Source of the DNA: Actinophytocola sp044466355
GTDB lineage: Bacteria; Actinomycetota; Actinomycetes; Mycobacteriales; Pseudonocardiaceae
Assembly: GCF_044466355.1 (NCBI RefSeq)
Contig: NZ_JBITMQ010000012.1
Coordinates: forward strand, 62,001 to 126,000
Direction of reading: 5' to 3'
DNA length: 64,000 nt
In this document: one piece after another, positions 34,469-44,137 of the stretch
Numbering within the stretch: position 1 is the first letter of the stretch
Layout: every line of letters begins with the position of its first letter
Notes under the pieces: generated by a model
What the model was told of the DNA's origin: nothing
Seen by the model: the letters and a program-made list of their open reading frames with translations, nothing else
The model's database searches: none
Position numbers and translations under genes: made by a program

Positions 34469-35380
34469 TCACGGCCTGCCCGGCAGCCGGTAGTTCTCCC
34501 CGAGTACCGCGCCGCGGTGGGGTTTGTACTGGTCGTAGCCGCGGGGGTCGCACTGGAGGCCGCCGTTGATGCAGTGGCTCACGAGAGCCGCGAGCGTCGG
34601 CGGATCCCACGCGTTGAAGAAGTCGTAGTGCCAGCTGTAGCCGCGTCCGCTCGCCAGCCGGACCTGGCTCATGTCCCCGTCGACGGGGAACGCGATCTTG
34701 AACTCCAGCATCGGCACCGGGTTCGGGTGCGACGACGGGCAGACGCCGCCGACCGGATACGCCATGTGCGACTTGTGGTCCGCGGAGTCGAGGTGCACGC
34801 CGTCCCAGCAACTCGGCGCCTGGAACCGCACGTTCAGCTGCGTGCCCGCCGGGCAGTGCGCGGGGAAGTCCCAGTTGAAGAAGCTGTCCCCGCACTCCCA
34901 GCCCTCGACCCGGCCCGGGTGCGCGCGGAACTCCTCGAGCGTCGAGTTGGGACTGCCGACCACGTACCGCAGGCCCGGCGGGAACGGCCGGACGTCCTGG
35001 TACCGCTCGATCCCGGACTTGTAGTAGATGACCTGTCTGAAGTTCGGGATCACCGGTGCGTTCCCGTTGAACATGGTCGGGAACCAGTACGCCGACAGGT
35101 CGTCCGGCGCGAGGCAGGACGTCGCGCCGACGCCGGCGGCCTGCAGCGACTCCAGCGTCGTGTACGCGTTCGTCGTCGTGTTGCCCGTGAAGCTGTGCTC
35201 GTGCGACGCGCCGGGCAGGTTCGGGAGCACGATCGGGTCGTCGGGGAGCCGGTGTGTGACCGAACAGTTGACCTGGAACTCGTGGTGCGTCACGTCGTCC
35301 GCCGGGTCGGCGGCCGCGGGTGTGCTCAGTAGTGCCGCGACGGCCAGGCCGGTCGCCGCGAGTGTGAGATGTCGCCTCAT
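34469..35380 (-). CDS. Secreted DUF1996 protein
   Basis: 303 residues. Signal peptide (RRHLTLAATGLAVAALLSTPAAA, cleavage before DPADD), then a single DUF1996 domain with the conserved HEFQVNCSV, SHEHSFTGNTTTN, CWDGVHLDSADHKSHMAYP and a series of paired cysteines. DUF1996 proteins are secreted in fungi and actinobacteria and often accompany carbohydrate-active enzymes; activity is not established. It is divergent from the GH/CBM32 glycosidase, and the 167 bases between them hold two exact LacI-like palindromes, so the two genes are probably co-regulated. Confidence 0.88.
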   Translation of the reverse strand: MRRHLTLAATGLAVAALLSTPAAADPADDVTHHEFQVNCSVTHRLPDDPIVLPNLPGASHEHSFTGNTTTNAYTTLESLQAAGVGATSCLAPDDLSAYWFPTMFNGNAPVIPNFRQVIYYKSGIERYQDVRPFPPGLRYVVGSPNSTLEEFRAHPGRVEGWECGDSFFNWDFPAHCPAGTQLNVRFQAPSCWDGVHLDSADHKSHMAYPVGGVCPSSHPNPVPMLEFKIAFPVDGDMSQVRLASGRGYSWHYDFFNAWDPPTLAALVSHCINGGLQCDPRGYDQYKPHRGAVLGENYRLPGRP

Positions 35381-35411
35381 CTGGCTGTACTCCTCCTCGG
35401 CAGGGATCGAG

Positions 35412-35425
35412 GGAGAGCGCTCTCC
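35412..35425. promoter_or_regulatory. LacI-type operator (palindrome copy 5), proximal to DUF1996
   Basis: Exact GGAGAGCGCTCTCC, extended to GGGAGAGCGCTCTCCC, 32 bases upstream of the DUF1996 start. It resembles CebR/CelR-type operators (TGGGAGCGCTCCCA) known to control glycosidase genes in actinobacteria. Confidence 0.75.
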
Positions 35426-35499
35426 CACGAGCGTAGCTCTCCGTGTCAATATCGCCCTTGACATGCGCACAATCCGCCCGCAACACTCGGAACGGAGTG

Positions 35500-35513
35500 G
35501 GAGAGCGCTCTCC
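35500..35513. promoter_or_regulatory. LacI-type operator (palindrome copy 6), proximal to the glycosidase
   Basis: Exact GGAGAGCGCTCTCC, 34 bases upstream of the glycosidase start and 88 bases from the previous copy. It is flanked by outer arms CGGAGTGGG (35493-35501) and CCCACTCCG (35517-35525). TTGACA lies about 45 bases upstream at 35458, so bound repressor would cover the downstream promoter region. Confidence 0.75.
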
Positions 35514-35547
35514 GAACCCACTCCGAGAACCCTGCTGAGGAGTCGCA

Positions 35548-37260
<1,713 letters not shown>

Positions 37261-37267
37261 CAACACA

Positions 37268-37316
37268 CGATGGTAGGTTCACCCCCCTGTTTGGAGAGAC
37301 CTCTTGCGTACCATCG
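37268..37316. promoter_or_regulatory. Inverted repeat upstream of the LacI gene
   Basis: CGATGGTA (37268-37275) and TACCATCG (37309-37316), perfect 8-bp arms 33 bases apart, surrounding the likely promoter and ribosome site of the regulator gene. Possible autoregulatory site or RNA stem. Confidence 0.4.
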
Positions 37317-37321
37317 GCGCC

Positions 37322-38323
37322 ATGAACACAAGAAGGTCTCCGTCCGCGGTCACCCTGGAGGACGTGGCCAAGATGGCGGGGGTCTCGCGCGCGACGGTTT
37401 CGCGTGTGGTGAACGGAACCCGCAACGTCGACATCGCCATCCAGGACGCGGTGCGGCAGGCGATCGAGAAGACCGGGTACTCGCCGAACCGTGCGGCGCG
37501 GTCGCTGGTCACCCGCCGCACGGACGCGGTAGCGCTGGTCGTGTCGGGTTCGAGCGGTGACGTGTTCGCCGACCCGTTCTTCGGCCGGGTGGTCGGTGGC
37601 GTGGTCGGCTACCTGCGCGACCACCACGTCCACGCGCTGTTGATGCTGGCCGACGACGAGATCACGCGCGCGGACGTCCTCCACCGCGTCCGCCAGGGCG
37701 ACGTCGACGGCGTGCTGGTGGTCAACACCGACCCGGAGGACCCCATGCCCGCGATGCTCCGGATCGCCGGCCTGCCCGCGGTGGGGTTCTCCAGAACCGC
37801 CTTCCCGCTGCCGTTCGTGGACGTGCGGCACCGGGAAGGCGGCCGGATGGCGGCACGGCACCTGCTCGAGCGCGGTCGTCTCAAGCTCGCGACCATCTCC
37901 GGGCCACGGCACGTGCCGGCGAGCCAGAACCGGATCAGGGGATTCCGCGACATCGCGGGCGAGCGGGTGCCCAACGCGCGTGGCAACTTCACGATGGCGA
38001 GTGGCGAGGAGGCGATGGACGAGCTGCTGGAGGAGTATTCGGACATCAACGGTGTCTTCGTGGCCAACGACCTGATGGCGCAGGGTGCGCTCGTGGCCCT
38101 GCGCGAGAACGGGCTGAACGTGCCGGGCGACGTAGCGGTGGTGGGCTTCGACGACAGCAGCGCCGCTCTGGCGTCCCGCCCCAAGCTGACGACCATCAGG
38201 CAACCGGTCGAGGAGATGGGCGCCGCGATGGCGCAGACGCTGCTCGAGCACGTGCGGAACCCGGATTCGGTGCTGGGCAAGGTGATGTTCGAGCCGGAAC
38301 TGGTGATCCGCGACTCGTCCTAG
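37322..38323 (+). CDS. LacI-family transcriptional regulator
   Basis: 333 residues. The N-terminal HTH VTLEDVAKMAGVSRATVSRV and hinge helix (NRAARSLVTRRT) are canonical LacI; the remainder is the periplasmic-binding-protein-like sugar domain (ANDLMAQGALVALRENGLNV, VAVVGFDDSSAA). It follows the glycosidase directly and probably binds the GGAGAGCGCTCTCC palindromes in front of the glycosidase and DUF1996 genes. It shares its stop-codon bases (CTAG) with the convergent cyclase-like gene. Confidence 0.93.
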   Translation: MNTRRSPSAVTLEDVAKMAGVSRATVSRVVNGTRNVDIAIQDAVRQAIEKTGYSPNRAARSLVTRRTDAVALVVSGSSGDVFADPFFGRVVGGVVGYLRDHHVHALLMLADDEITRADVLHRVRQGDVDGVLVVNTDPEDPMPAMLRIAGLPAVGFSRTAFPLPFVDVRHREGGRMAARHLLERGRLKLATISGPRHVPASQNRIRGFRDIAGERVPNARGNFTMASGEEAMDELLEEYSDINGVFVANDLMAQGALVALRENGLNVPGDVAVVGFDDSSAALASRPKLTTIRQPVEEMGAAMAQTLLEHVRNPDSVLGKVMFEPELVIRDSS

Positions 38324-39273
38324 TCCGCCGCGTCCCACCAGGCGAGCACGCGCGTTCCGTGGAAGGTCAGCCACTTCGACGGCTCGCCCTCGGCCACGTC
38401 GACGTCGAACCAGACACGCCCGGGGAGCACCGCGCCCTGGAGCCAGGTCCCGTCCGGGCGCCGCGCGGCGCGCACGATCTCGATCGCGTCGGTCATGCGC
38501 GGATCGGGTGGGGTGCCGTCGAACTCGGCGGCCTGGCGGAAGTAGTCGGCCGCGTTGAGGACGCTGTACCGCCAGCGGAACGGGTACGCGAACTCGTCCA
38601 CCCACGGCGCCACCGGTCCGCCCGTCGACAGCCGCCGGAAGAGCCCGCGCCGCAGGAGGTACTCCTCGCCCGAGCGCCGGGCCGCACGCGTGGCGTCGGT
38701 GCCGCCGGTGGCGACGTCGACGGCGAGCAGGGCCTTGAGGGCGTTGAGCGTCGAGTGGAACGACGAGCGTGTCGAGCCCTCCACCCACGCGCAGTTCCAG
38801 CCGCCGTCGGTCAGCCGGTGCTCGAGGAACCAGTCGACGATGCCGGTGACGTCGGCGCGCAGCCACAGGCCGTTCATGACGGTCCACGCGTTGATACAGC
38901 AGTCGACCTCACCGCCCCAGTACGGCAGGTCGTCGTACTCCCAGCGGCAGTGCTCGTCGAGCAGTTCGGCAGTGCGGCGGTCACGCAGGACGGCGGGGTC
39001 GAGGCCCCACTCCCGCAACGCGTTGAGCGACCACGTGGTCGCCGTCCAGGGCTGTCCGACCTCGGTCTCCGGGTCGGCGTCGGCGGGGAAGAACGCCCCA
39101 CCCGCCCACTGGCCGTCGGGTTCCTGGAGCGCGAGGAGCCGCGCACCGAACCCCTCGGTGGCGACCTTGGCGCGTGTCGTCTTCCACACCGAGGGCGGTT
39201 CAGGCAGGAGAGCGCTCTCCACCTGCCAGCGCAGGGCCGGGTCGGAGTCACGTAGCCAGGCGAGCGGGTCCAC
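38320..39273 (-). CDS. Prenyltransferase/squalene-cyclase-like alpha-toroid protein
   Basis: 317 residues, almost entirely repeats of the QW/prenyltransferase type that form an alpha-alpha barrel (LLALQEPDGQWAGGAFFP, TEVGQPWTATTWSLNALREW, DGGWNCAWVEGSTRSSFHST). It lacks the catalytic DxDD of true squalene-hopene cyclases and is only about half their length, so it is unlikely to cyclise squalene; a binding or unknown enzymatic role is likely. GTG start six bases after TACAGT (leaderless). Holds an exact palindrome read as ESAL. Confidence 0.8.
   Translation of the reverse strand: MDPLAWLRDSDPALRWQVESALLPEPPSVWKTTRAKVATEGFGARLLALQEPDGQWAGGAFFPADADPETEVGQPWTATTWSLNALREWGLDPAVLRDRRTAELLDEHCRWEYDDLPYWGGEVDCCINAWTVMNGLWLRADVTGIVDWFLEHRLTDGGWNCAWVEGSTRSSFHSTLNALKALLAVDVATGGTDATRAARRSGEEYLLRRGLFRRLSTGGPVAPWVDEFAYPFRWRYSVLNAADYFRQAAEFDGTPPDPRMTDAIEIVRAARRPDGTWLQGAVLPGRVWFDVDVAEGEPSKWLTFHGTRVLAWWDAAD
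39207..39220. repeat. GGAGAGCGCTCTCC palindrome, copy 7
   Basis: Exact copy inside the squalene-cyclase-like gene, read as ESAL. Confidence 0.9.
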
Positions 39274-39341
39274 GGCGCGACTGTAGCCGTCCGTGGCCGT
39301 GGTAGTAGTTGTCGTCGGCCAGAGCGGTCTCCTGGGGATCG

Positions 39342-39776
39342 GTGAGAGTGAACAGCAATTCCGCGCACGGGTTCCGCGGGCGGTCGGACGTGGAGTGGGG
39401 TGACCCCGACTTCACGGTCCGGGTCGCCGGCGTGGACGACCTGCTGGGCATCCAGCGGGAGAACGTCGCGCACGACCGGTCCCGCCGGTGGAGCAGCGAG
39501 GGCGCGTTGCTGCGGCAGGTGTCGGCGGTGTCGGGCGTGTTCCTGTGCCCGATGCTGCGGAACGAGGGCCGCGCGTCCGAGCCGGAGTCGTACCGCTGCT
39601 GGGCGTGGTTCGTCCTCGGGGCCGAGGAGGGGACACAGGGTGTGACGTTGCTGGATGTGGGAAAGGACATCTTCGAGGCGCTGCCCGAGCTGTACTCTCG
39701 CACCGAACTGCGCAGGGTGATCAAGGTGACGATGGCCCGCGTGATGCTGGGATCCCGGTTCGAGAACATGTGGTGA
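39342..39776 (+). CDS. Hypothetical protein coupled to a methyltransferase
   Basis: 144 residues, no recognised domain. Visible features: a central CPMLRNEGRASEPESYRCWAWF stretch with two cysteines, and an amphipathic C-terminal helix (ELYSRTELRRVIKVTMARVM). The GTG start is supported by CTGGGGA upstream; a GTG two codons later is equally possible. The TGA overlaps the GTG start of the methyltransferase (GTGA), so both are co-expressed. Confidence 0.65.
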   Translation: MRVNSNSAHGFRGRSDVEWGDPDFTVRVAGVDDLLGIQRENVAHDRSRRWSSEGALLRQVSAVSGVFLCPMLRNEGRASEPESYRCWAWFVLGAEEGTQGVTLLDVGKDIFEALPELYSRTELRRVIKVTMARVMLGSRFENMW

Positions 39777-40570
39777 GTGCCGTGCGGGTCGATCCGTCCA
39801 ATATGGACCAACTGGCGTACTGGGACGGTGCGTCCGGCGCCTACTGGGCACGTCGCGCGGACCGCTTCGAGGAAGGCGTCGCCGACTACGACTTCGTGGG
39901 CGCGGTGGGCGTCGAGCGAACGGACCGCGTGCTGGACGTGGGCTGCGGCAGCGGCGCGACGACCCGTGCGGCGGCCCGCCTCGCGGTCGACGGGCACGTG
40001 CTGGGCGTGGACCTGTCGGGCCCGATGCTGGCGCTGGCGAGAGAGCGCTCCACCGGGTTGCCGAACGTCGGCTACGAACAGGCGGACGCGCAGGTGCACC
40101 CGTTCCCGGAGCACGACGTGGTGATGAGCCGCAGCGGCGTGATGTTCTTCGGCGACCCGGAGAGCGCGTTCACGAACCTGGCGCGGGCGCTGCGCCCGGG
40201 CGGCCGGCTGGCGCTCATGACGTGGCAGGCGGTGTCCGCCAACGAATGGCAGCAGGTGATCCGCGGTGCGCTACGGGCCGGTGCGGCGCCCGCCGCGTCC
40301 GGCTTCGCCGACCCGGACTGGACCCGGAACCTGTTGACCAGCACCGGCTTCACCGACATCCGCGTCGAACCCCGCGTGGCGGACATGTACCTGGGTGCGA
40401 CGGTCGAGGACGCGCTCGACTTCGTGACGGGCCAGTTCGCGCAGGCGATCGCCCGGCTGGACAACCCGGACGAGGCGGCGGAGTCCCTGCGCGTGGACCT
40501 CGCGAAGCACCAGTCGCCGACCGGCGTCCGCCTGGGCTCGGCGGCGTGGTTCATCCACGCGACCCGCTGA
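39773..40570 (+). CDS. Class I SAM-dependent methyltransferase
   Basis: 265 residues with the SAM-binding motif I VLDVGCGSGATT (about 49-60), motif II acidic VLGVDLSGPML, and post-motif LARALRPGGRLALMTW. Closest in style to UbiE/CoQ5-like small-molecule methyltransferases; the substrate is unknown. The GTG start was chosen because it overlaps the upstream stop; an internal ATG ten codons later is the alternative. Confidence 0.88.
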   Translation: MSAVRVDPSNMDQLAYWDGASGAYWARRADRFEEGVADYDFVGAVGVERTDRVLDVGCGSGATTRAAARLAVDGHVLGVDLSGPMLALARERSTGLPNVGYEQADAQVHPFPEHDVVMSRSGVMFFGDPESAFTNLARALRPGGRLALMTWQAVSANEWQQVIRGALRAGAAPAASGFADPDWTRNLLTSTGFTDIRVEPRVADMYLGATVEDALDFVTGQFAQAIARLDNPDEAAESLRVDLAKHQSPTGVRLGSAAWFIHATR

Positions 40571-40584
40571 GATACCCGCCCTCG

Positions 40585-41124
40585 CTACACGCCCACCGCG
40601 CCGTCGATGCGTTCGCGGAGCAGGTCGGCGTGGCCGTTGTGGCGGGCGTACTCCTCGATCATGTGCACCAGTACCCAGCGCAGCGACACCGTGCCGCGCC
40701 AGCTGTCCTCGCCCGTGACGTCCAGGTCCGGGGCCGCGGCGGTGACCTCCTCCGCGAACGTCACCTCGGCGCGCCACGCCGCCCACGCCTCCGCCGCCAC
40801 CTCGGGCGCGGGCGTCGCGCCGTCGAAGTCGCCGTCCGGGTCGGCCGGGGACGAGAAGCGGGGCGGGGCGTCCTCCTTCGCCAGGACCTGGCGGAACCAG
40901 CGGCGTTCGACGTCGGCGAGGTGACGTACCAGTCCCAGCAGCGACAGCGTCGACGGCGGCACGGACCGGTCGGCCAGCGCGGTGTCGAGGCCCGCGCACT
41001 TCGCCTCCAGTGTCGCGCGCTGTGCGGCCAGCACCCCGGCGAGCACGGTGCGCTCGTCGCCGGTCGTCGGGTTCTGGAACCGTCGGTCGTCGGCGCCGCC
41101 GAACAGTTGGGCTCTTCTCGGCAT
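40585..41124 (-). CDS. DinB/DUF664-family protein
   Basis: 179 residues forming the DinB-like four-helix bundle, with the metal-binding histidines in LVRHLADVERRWF and HMIEEYARHNGHADLLRE. Members include mycothiol- or bacillithiol-dependent transferases, but many are uncharacterised. The ATG is six bases after TAACGT (leaderless promoter). Confidence 0.9.
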   Translation of the reverse strand: MPRRAQLFGGADDRRFQNPTTGDERTVLAGVLAAQRATLEAKCAGLDTALADRSVPPSTLSLLGLVRHLADVERRWFRQVLAKEDAPPRFSSPADPDGDFDGATPAPEVAAEAWAAWRAEVTFAEEVTAAAPDLDVTGEDSWRGTVSLRWVLVHMIEEYARHNGHADLLRERIDGAVGV

Positions 41125-41217
41125 GACGGCACGTTAGCGGTCGGCTGAGCCGGAAGGCGGTTGTCCGCGATGAGCGGCGTACTTACGATTCGCCTGTTCT
41201 CACGGACAGGGGACGCC

Positions 41218-41472
41218 ATGACCGACGCACTGATCGCGAGCATGCGAAGAGCTGTGGAGGCCGCGCCCGACGACGTCGTGCTGCGGCTGCACCTCGCCGA
41301 ACTGCTGGTGGGCGCCGGCAACGGGGACGACGCCGTCACTCACCTCGGGGTCGTGCTCGCCGCCGACCCCGGCAACCACAGGGCGCACGACCTGATGGCC
41401 CTCGCCGTGGACGGCGCGCCCTGCTACCCGGGGTTCGACTGGCAGGCAGCGGAAAAGGATCTCCGCGCCTGA
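41218..41472 (+). CDS. Short TPR protein, possible remnant of a TPR-AAA ATPase
   Basis: 84 residues with two TPR helices (VVLRLHLAELLVGAGNGDDA; VTHLGVVLAADPGNHRAHDL). The end GFDWQAAEKDLRA resembles the spacer that precedes the AAA domain in longer TPR-AAA ATPases, but here a stop follows. No ATPase domain is found in the next kilobase; instead the 67-bp repeat and DnaA boxes begin 43 bases after the stop. The gene may be a truncated remnant or a real small protein. Start supported by GGGGACGCC. Confidence 0.6.
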   Translation: MTDALIASMRRAVEAAPDDVVLRLHLAELLVGAGNGDDAVTHLGVVLAADPGNHRAHDLMALAVDGAPCYPGFDWQAAEKDLRA

Positions 41473-41514
41473 TCAGCGGCCTGGCCAACCGCCCGTGAAC
41501 TGCGCAAACGCCGC

Positions 41515-41581
41515 GCCCAGTACGTAACCTCAAGCCCCACCCGATCCCGGGGGCCACCCGCCTTGCCAGTCTACCAGTGGG
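41515..41581. repeat. 67-bp dispersed repeat, copy B
   Basis: 66 of 67 bases identical to 25564-25630, same orientation. It lies between the ends of the TPR gene and the convergent marR-type gene. The same order follows: 31 bases of different sequence (sharing CCGACA), then a pair of DnaA boxes. Confidence 0.9.
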
Positions 41582-41612
41582 TACCGACAGTGGCCGTGAT
41601 GTCGATCTTGGC

Positions 41613-41640
41613 TGTGGACAACCGGGTGAGCTGTGGACAA
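41613..41640. promoter_or_regulatory. Pair of perfect DnaA boxes, copy B
   Basis: TGTGGACAA at 41613-41621 and 41632-41640, same orientation and same 19-bp start spacing as copy A; the bases after the first box (CCGG) also match. The second box ends one base before the stop codon of the convergent MarR-type gene. Confidence 0.75.
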
Positions 41641-41641
41641 G

Positions 41642-42127
41642 TCACGTCTCGCGCCACCAGATGGCTGACGTCGGGGTGCGGCGGGTGGGGGCGGTCGACT
41701 GCGCCGAGGACATGGCCTCCGCCAAGCGGATCACCTGCGCTGTCAGCGTCGCCAGTTCGGCCGGTTGCCAGTCCGCCACCGCGGGCGAGAAGCGGGCGAG
41801 CAGGTTGTCGCCGTAGGCGCGCAGTGCCTGTTCACCCGCCTTGGAAAGGGTGATCGCGTAGCTCCGGCCGTCGTCGGTGTCGGGGGCGATCGTGATCAGG
41901 CCCTTGTCCTGCAGCGCGCGGACGTGTCTCGTGATCGACGGGAACGCCATTTCGAGTTCTGCCGCTGCCTGTGACGGTTTCAACGTGCCCTTCTCCGCGC
42001 CCGCCAGCGTGAGCAGCCCGACGTCCACCTCGTCCAGTGGCTGATCCGCCACCCCGCGCTGGACGTGCCTGGCACACTCCCGCAGCGCGGCCATCAGTTG
42101 CAGCACCACCGAGCTGTTTACTTCCAC
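41642..42127 (-). CDS. MarR-family transcriptional regulator
   Basis: 161 residues with the MarR winged helix (LKPSQAAAELEMAFPSITRH, VRALQDKGLITIAPDTDDGR). A GTG start is chosen because TATACT lies exactly six bases upstream (leaderless); a TTG one codon earlier is less likely. The palindrome TTACTT-N5-AAGTAA covers that start, so it should repress itself. It is divergent from a VOC-family gene, probably its second target. Confidence 0.9.
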   Translation of the reverse strand: MEVNSSVVLQLMAALRECARHVQRGVADQPLDEVDVGLLTLAGAEKGTLKPSQAAAELEMAFPSITRHVRALQDKGLITIAPDTDDGRSYAITLSKAGEQALRAYGDNLLARFSPAVADWQPAELATLTAQVIRLAEAMSSAQSTAPTRRTPTSAIWWRET

Positions 42128-42134
42128 CAAGTAA
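42118..42134. promoter_or_regulatory. MarR-type operator over the marR start
   Basis: Perfect palindrome TTACTT-ccacc-AAGTAA covering the GTG start and touching the TATACT -10 box (42134-42139, complement). In an A+T-rich pocket 59 bases from the VOC gene start. Confidence 0.75.
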
Positions 42135-42192
42135 GTATATGTCGAAAACGGTGTCCGCGGTTCGTCGGCTGGGAAACGAAGGGAGCACGATC

Positions 42193-42558
42193 ATGATCAT
42201 TGCGTTGCCCACCGAGGACCGGGTCGCCGCGCACGCCTTCTACCGGGACGCGTTCGGGTTCGAGGCGTTCGGCGGACCGAGCGACGACGGTGTGCCCGAG
42301 CCGCTCCAGTTCCGGCTCGGCGACGACCTCGCCCTCATGCTCATCCCCACCGGTGGGTTCGGCTGGACGGTCGGCAGGCCGGTCGCCGAGCGGGGGACCA
42401 GTGAGGTCGCGTTGTCGATCACCGTCCACGACGTGGACGCGGCGTTCGGGAGAGCGGTTTCCGCCGGGGCGGAGGTCGTCGCGAAGCCCGAACAGAAGCC
42501 ATGGGGCTACACCGCTGCCGTCGCCGACCCCGACGGTCACGTCTGGTTGTTGAACTAA
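42193..42558 (+). CDS. VOC-superfamily (glyoxalase/bleomycin-resistance) protein
   Basis: 121 residues, one VOC domain made of two beta-alpha-beta-beta-beta units (MIIALPTEDRVAAHAFYRDA; GTSEVALSITVHDVDAAFGR; WGYTAAVADPDGHVWLLN). Some metal-site residues are present (E in the final strand is replaced by W/L), so dioxygenase or binding functions are both open. GGGAG upstream of the ATG. Divergent from the MarR regulator. Contains GGAGAGCGGTTTCC, read as RAVS. Confidence 0.88.
   Translation: MIIALPTEDRVAAHAFYRDAFGFEAFGGPSDDGVPEPLQFRLGDDLALMLIPTGGFGWTVGRPVAERGTSEVALSITVHDVDAAFGRAVSAGAEVVAKPEQKPWGYTAAVADPDGHVWLLN
42449..42462. repeat. Variant palindrome GGAGAGCGGTTTCC
   Basis: Inside the VOC-family gene, read as RAVS. 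Confidence 0.8.
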
Positions 42559-43229
42559 CCCGCGATCCGGTCCAGCCACTCCGCCAGCAGCGCCTGTTCG
42601 TGGACGGTCAGCGCCGAGGTCGACGGGAGTGCTGCTCGGAGAGCGATTGCCGCAGCCACCGCGCCCGGGGCCTCGGCGGCCGGGGCGTCGGTGGTGATCG
42701 CCGCGATCACCGCTTCGCGGGTCAGCGTGGACACCGTCAGGTCACGGCGGTCGGGTGGTTCGGCGATGAGGGTGAGCGTCGTGCCGCAGCCCGCCGCGTG
42801 GGCCATCCTGGCCGCGCGTTCCTCGCTGACCCGCAGCCTGCCGGCCGCCGCGACCCGGTGGATCCGGATCGCCAGCAGTTCCGCCGCCGCCGCTGCCGCC
42901 GGGGTGGTCGCGCCCGGGCGGGGCTCGCCGTAGATCAACGAGTACAGCGCCGGGTTCGCGAGGCCGAACTCGACGTGCATGTCCCAGCCGGTGCGCAGGT
43001 CCTCGACCGGGTCGTCGCTCGCCGCCTGGCCGGTCTTCTTCTCCAGGTACGCCTGGAAACCGTGCGTCGCCACCGCGTCGAGGAGGCCCTGCTTGTCGCC
43101 GAAGATTCGGTAGATCGTGGGGGCCTGGACGTTCGCCGCCGCGCTCACCGCGCGGGTCGACACCGCCTCGCGGCCGCCCTCGTCGAGCAGCGCGGCGGCG
43201 GCGACGACGATCCGGTGCCGGGTGTCCAC
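42555..43229 (-). CDS. TetR/AcrR-family transcriptional regulator
   Basis: 224 residues; N-terminal HTH (TRHRIVVAAAALLDEGGREA, VSTRAVSAAANVQAPTIYRI) and a helical ligand-binding domain. GTG start seven bases after TATCGT (leaderless). An 8-bp-arm palindrome covers this -10, indicating self-repression. No divergent target exists, since the patatin gene upstream runs in the same direction; other targets are unknown. Shares stop bases (CTAA) with the VOC gene. Confidence 0.92.
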   Translation of the reverse strand: MDTRHRIVVAAAALLDEGGREAVSTRAVSAAANVQAPTIYRIFGDKQGLLDAVATHGFQAYLEKKTGQAASDDPVEDLRTGWDMHVEFGLANPALYSLIYGEPRPGATTPAAAAAAELLAIRIHRVAAAGRLRVSEERAARMAHAAGCGTTLTLIAEPPDRRDLTVSTLTREAVIAAITTDAPAAEAPGAVAAAIALRAALPSTSALTVHEQALLAEWLDRIAG

Positions 43230-43237
43230 GTGTTCGA

Positions 43238-43259
43238 CGATAACAGGATCGTGTTATCG
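43238..43259. promoter_or_regulatory. TetR operator
   Basis: CGATAACA-N6-TGTTATCG, perfect 8-bp arms, overlapping the TATCGT -10 box of the regulator gene and lying just after the stop of the patatin gene. Confidence 0.8.
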
Positions 43260-43260
43260 G

Positions 43261-44103
43261 CTATTCGCTCCACGCCGCACGCACCGCCGACACCACCGAC
43301 GCGGCCTGCCGCAGACCCGCGCGGGCCGCGTCGGCGCGTTTCGCCGGGTCGAGCACGTTGCGGCCGAACGCCCGCAGCGCCTCGGCGTCCGGGCTCACCA
43401 GCGTCACCGCCGACGACTCCCGGCGCAGCCGCTCGATGTGCGCCGCCGCGCCCGGCATCGGGCCGAAACCGCGGGGGATCGGGGCCAGCACGACCACCTT
43501 GTCGTACCCCGCCGCGAGATCCGCGTTCGTGCCCGACCGCGCGCCGCCGTCCATGTACCGCCGACCGTCGATCGTGACCGGCGGCCACACCCCGGGCACG
43601 GCACAGCTCGCCGCGACCGCACGCACCAGCGGCACACCCGAGTCACGGTCGAACACCCGGAACTCGCCCGTCTCGGCGTCCACCGCGGTCACTCGGAGAG
43701 CGCTCCCCGACGGCCATTCCCTGACCGGCAGCCGCGACTCGATCACCGCGACGCGCGCGGCCTCGTCGCCGCGCACGCCCAGCGCCAGACGGCCGATCCG
43801 CTGCCTGACCTTCCGCGGCGTACTCGAACCCCCGAGGATCGCCATGCCGTAGCGGATCATCGTGCCGACACCGAGTGCGCCCGCGACCTCGCCGTCCGGC
43901 GGCGCCAGCTGCGCCGCGTACCGCTCCGCCGGGTCGAGGCCGTTCGCCACCTGGGCGCCGACCACCGAACCCGCGGACGTGCCGACCACGAGGTCCGCGT
44001 CGGAGAGCGTTATCCCGGCCGCGGCAAGACCCGAGAGAATGCCCCATTCCCAGGCGATCCCCGTGATACCGCCGCCACCGAGCACGAGTGCGCGTCGAGT
44101 CAT
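43261..44103 (-). CDS. Patatin-like phospholipase
   Basis: 280 residues with the complete patatin signature: oxyanion loop GGGGITG (9-15), nucleophile Ser43 in GTSAGS, and catalytic Asp185 in MDGGARSGT. Patatins are Ser-Asp dyad lipid acyl hydrolases. No signal peptide, so intracellular. Near copies of the iterated palindrome occur at 43695 (GGAGAGCGCTCCCC) and 44003. Divergent from the large SARP regulator gene. Confidence 0.92.
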   Translation of the reverse strand: MTRRALVLGGGGITGIAWEWGILSGLAAAGITLSDADLVVGTSAGSVVGAQVANGLDPAERYAAQLAPPDGEVAGALGVGTMIRYGMAILGGSSTPRKVRQRIGRLALGVRGDEAARVAVIESRLPVREWPSGSALRVTAVDAETGEFRVFDRDSGVPLVRAVAASCAVPGVWPPVTIDGRRYMDGGARSGTNADLAAGYDKVVVLAPIPRGFGPMPGAAAHIERLRRESSAVTLVSPDAEALRAFGRNVLDPAKRADAARAGLRQAASVVSAVRAAWSE

Positions 44104-44137
44104 CCGCCCATCATGCCCGCCCGGCTAGCCTGTGCCC

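Noticed and set aside
39248..40114. Complement-strand open frame across the hypothetical/methyltransferase pair
   Set aside because: The forward strand has the SAM motif and coupled starts; the reverse translation has no domain.
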